From NCBI RefSeq assembly GCF_932526225.1, contig NC_064037.1:15872601-15936600 (forward strand): 64,000 nt of DNA, in the 5' to 3' direction. Below are positions 62,581-64,000 of this stretch, piece after piece (position 1 is the stretch's first letter; every line of letters starts with the position of its first letter). The position numbers and the translations under genes are program-made. This stretch comes from Nematostella vectensis. Its lineage: Eukaryota > Cnidaria > Anthozoa > Actiniaria > Edwardsiidae. The notes under the pieces were generated by a model. That model searched no databases, was not told the origin of the DNA, and saw only the letters and a program-made list of their open reading frames with translations.

Positions 62581-63046
62581 AACAAAGATATTAAGAGAAT
62601 GATTAAGTGAAAAATTTGTAATGTTCATTAGGTTTCTACTAGTTTTACAAGTTTCTAACTTTGATTCACTTTTACTTATAACAGTATACCAAATCCAGTA
62701 TAACTTGAGCAACACGCTTAACTAATATGATTGTTGAGTGCACCTAGAATACTCTCGCTAAACCAATACAAACGTGGTGCCGCGCAGTTGGTGAAGATAG
62801 GATAATATAGAAACTGGTCATACCAAGTGGTATACTACCAAACCATTTAAGGGTTGCCTAGCACCTGCAGCATACTCTTGCCCATCACCATCTTCACAAT
62901 CTGCGCCTTCTTCCTTTCCAGCCATTTGTCCACTTAGTTTTCATCTTGAGGGCCTGGCGGGATGGTGAGGAGGTCCGTACGGACGCCAGGTATCATGGCG
63001 TTTAACTGCTGGCAAATGATCTTCATGTCTTTGGCTTGGTTACTCA

Positions 63047-63733
63047 TCATCTTGTAGGGCAGCGCTTTGGGGTCTTCTGTAGCTTTTCTCCCATGGTCTT
63101 CAAACGTTTGAGGTCCTCTTTCATCACGCTGAAGAATCCGGCGGCTTTCGAAAGCCCCTCAATAAAGGACTGACGGGCGGGGATCAGCGTTTTGCTCACA
63201 ACTAGGTCTGCAGCCTCGTGGATCTTGGACTCCGCTCCTTTTGCTATGCCTTCAGCATAGTCGTCGTCAGCAGAGGCCGCTAGCAATGGGGTGGCAATAA
63301 TGTTAACAAAAGGTATAAATGCGAGGCCCACAGCCCAACCTTTCTTGGTATCAACTCAACTTTCTAGTTCCACCTTCTTCTTCTCGTACTCTCTTGCAGA
63401 TCCTTTGATTCTTTAACAATAAGGTGAGCCTCGTCTTGCCGCTGCTTCAGTGGCACCATTATGTCCTCCTGCTATTGGAGAAGGCTTTCAGCTAGATGCT
63501 TGTACGCTGTTGTTTCTTCCACTATATCGGGTAGCATCTTGCACAAGTCTTTTTGTGTCATCGCGAAGCCTGCAAAATTTCTGCAGAGCAGAAGTTGTTA
63601 TGCCAACCGTGTTACTGCCGTAATAAAGATCTCATTGATAAGGAAAAGAGACGCATGTCTCTACCCATCTCTACCAAGGACTGTTTGAGGGTACATAGCG
63701 CCTGTTCTCCGCTTTTTTGCTTGCCATCTAAGC
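63047..63733 (-). pseudogene. broken gene for an alpha-helical protein with a hydrophobic hairpin
   Basis: The minus strand shows a chain of helix-like segments in more than one frame, interrupted by stops (near 63472 and 63355) and a frame change near 63395. The downstream part reads GWAVGLAFIPFVNIIATPLL (a hydrophobic stretch of about 20 residues), then small/acidic residues, then amphipathic helices such as FIEGLSKAAGFFSVMKEDLK. Upstream pieces include DLCKMLPDIVEET and HLAESLLQ. The architecture of helices around a membrane-inserting hairpin occurs in several unrelated membrane-active or scaffold families; none is diagnosed here. It lies antisense in TRIM37 intron 5, directly beside the macro-repeat border. 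Missed introns could explain some of the breaks. Confidence 0.55.
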
Positions 63734-64000
63734 AAAAACAAGTTTTGCCACAATGTACATACAAGTATACAGAAATGAGAAGCAAACGATAATAAATAAA
63801 TAGATAAATAAAAGAAAATGTTAATGTGTTAAAGAGATTCTATACAGTTTACCAAATTCCCAACAGTCCTGTCAATCACAACTCGTATCTTCTGCTACAG
63901 AGATCAGATCATCAAACTATTTGGCCATTCCATGTAGCTGGGGATGAATTTTATAAAATGTAACATGTGATTACAATGCTTTTCTATGGCAACAGAACGG
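63734..64000. other. TRIM37 intron 5, window end
   Basis: AT-rich sequence; nothing recognised. The next TRIM37 exon (B-box) is not reached. Confidence 0.5.

Larger units (their letters stand above)
57722..62901. repeat. three-copy macro-repeat (about 1.67-1.84 kb units)
   Basis: ATTTGGTCGTGGAAG opens each unit at 57722, 59401 and 61071, and CATCTTCACAATC closes them at 59393, 61063 and 62901. Period 1 is about 1679, period 2 is 1670, and the third unit is about 168 bases longer, all within its TCTG tract. By eye copies 2 and 3 are identical outside the tract, while copy 1 differs by a few substitutions and a short extra AACAACAGAA-type insertion. Each unit has about 970 bases of unique sequence plus about 0.7-0.86 kb of tetranucleotide array. 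Confidence 0.95.

Noticed and set aside
58314-62610. Long Cys-Leu-Ser-Val frames, and Asp-Arg-Gln-Thr frames on the other strand
   Set aside because: Artefact of a period-four TCTG array, open in every frame and copied with the macro-repeat.

Overview
The window looks like nuclear DNA of an animal, most likely an anthozoan cnidarian such as a sea anemone. This is inference from the AT-rich background, GT-AG introns of very uneven length, metazoan-only gene families (TRIM37, PPM1E/F, a Polycomb-like Tudor-PHD head) and dense miniature transposons and satellites. No prokaryotic operon, rRNA or CRISPR array is present. I cannot name the species from the sequence alone.

Layout. Bases 1-8.7 kb are non-genic, with a 59-61 bp tandem repeat (about 1.0-1.25 kb), a 75 bp hairpin and E-box array (2.5-3.4 kb) and a LINE 3' fragment (about 5.0-5.5 kb). 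Gene 1 (+, 8766-34320, seven coding exons, about 1975 aa) encodes a chromatin-reader-like protein with a Tudor domain, a PHD finger, a long disordered acidic/AT-hook/Arg-Glu-rich body and a C-terminal MYND finger. Its PHD finger is split by a 16.3 kb intron rich in repeats. Gene 2 (+, 36569-42216, seven coding exons, 528 aa) is a PP2C-family serine/threonine phosphatase of the PPM1E/PPM1F type. Gene 3 (-, 43428-42816, three exons, 128 aa) is a small divergent bZIP factor. It converges on gene 2 and lies head-to-head with gene 4. Gene 4 (+, 44081 to beyond the window) is the 5' part of TRIM37: five coding exons holding the RING finger. Its B-box, coiled coil and MATH domain must lie beyond 64000.

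TRIM37 intron 4 is almost entirely a 23 bp minisatellite (about 47.5-55.2 kb). Its + strand is nearly free of G, it is open in all three forward frames, and it is interrupted by a 708 bp TA-flanked miniature transposon. TRIM37 intron 5 carries a G-quadruplex-type tract, a three-copy 1.67-1.84 kb macro-repeat built round a TCTG tetranucleotide array, and a broken gene for an alpha-helical membrane-associated protein on the minus strand.

The four genes (chromatin reader, phosphatase, bZIP factor, E3 ligase) show no pathway link. The only regulatory coupling suggested is the shared 652 bp bZIP/TRIM37 promoter, with a perfect CRE, and the overlapping 3' ends of the phosphatase and bZIP genes. The most interesting items are the Tudor-PHD-MYND architecture, the G-depleted intronic minisatellite with its datable transposon insertion, and the hairpin/E-box array. 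All exon joins were made by eye from splice signals, phase and homology.
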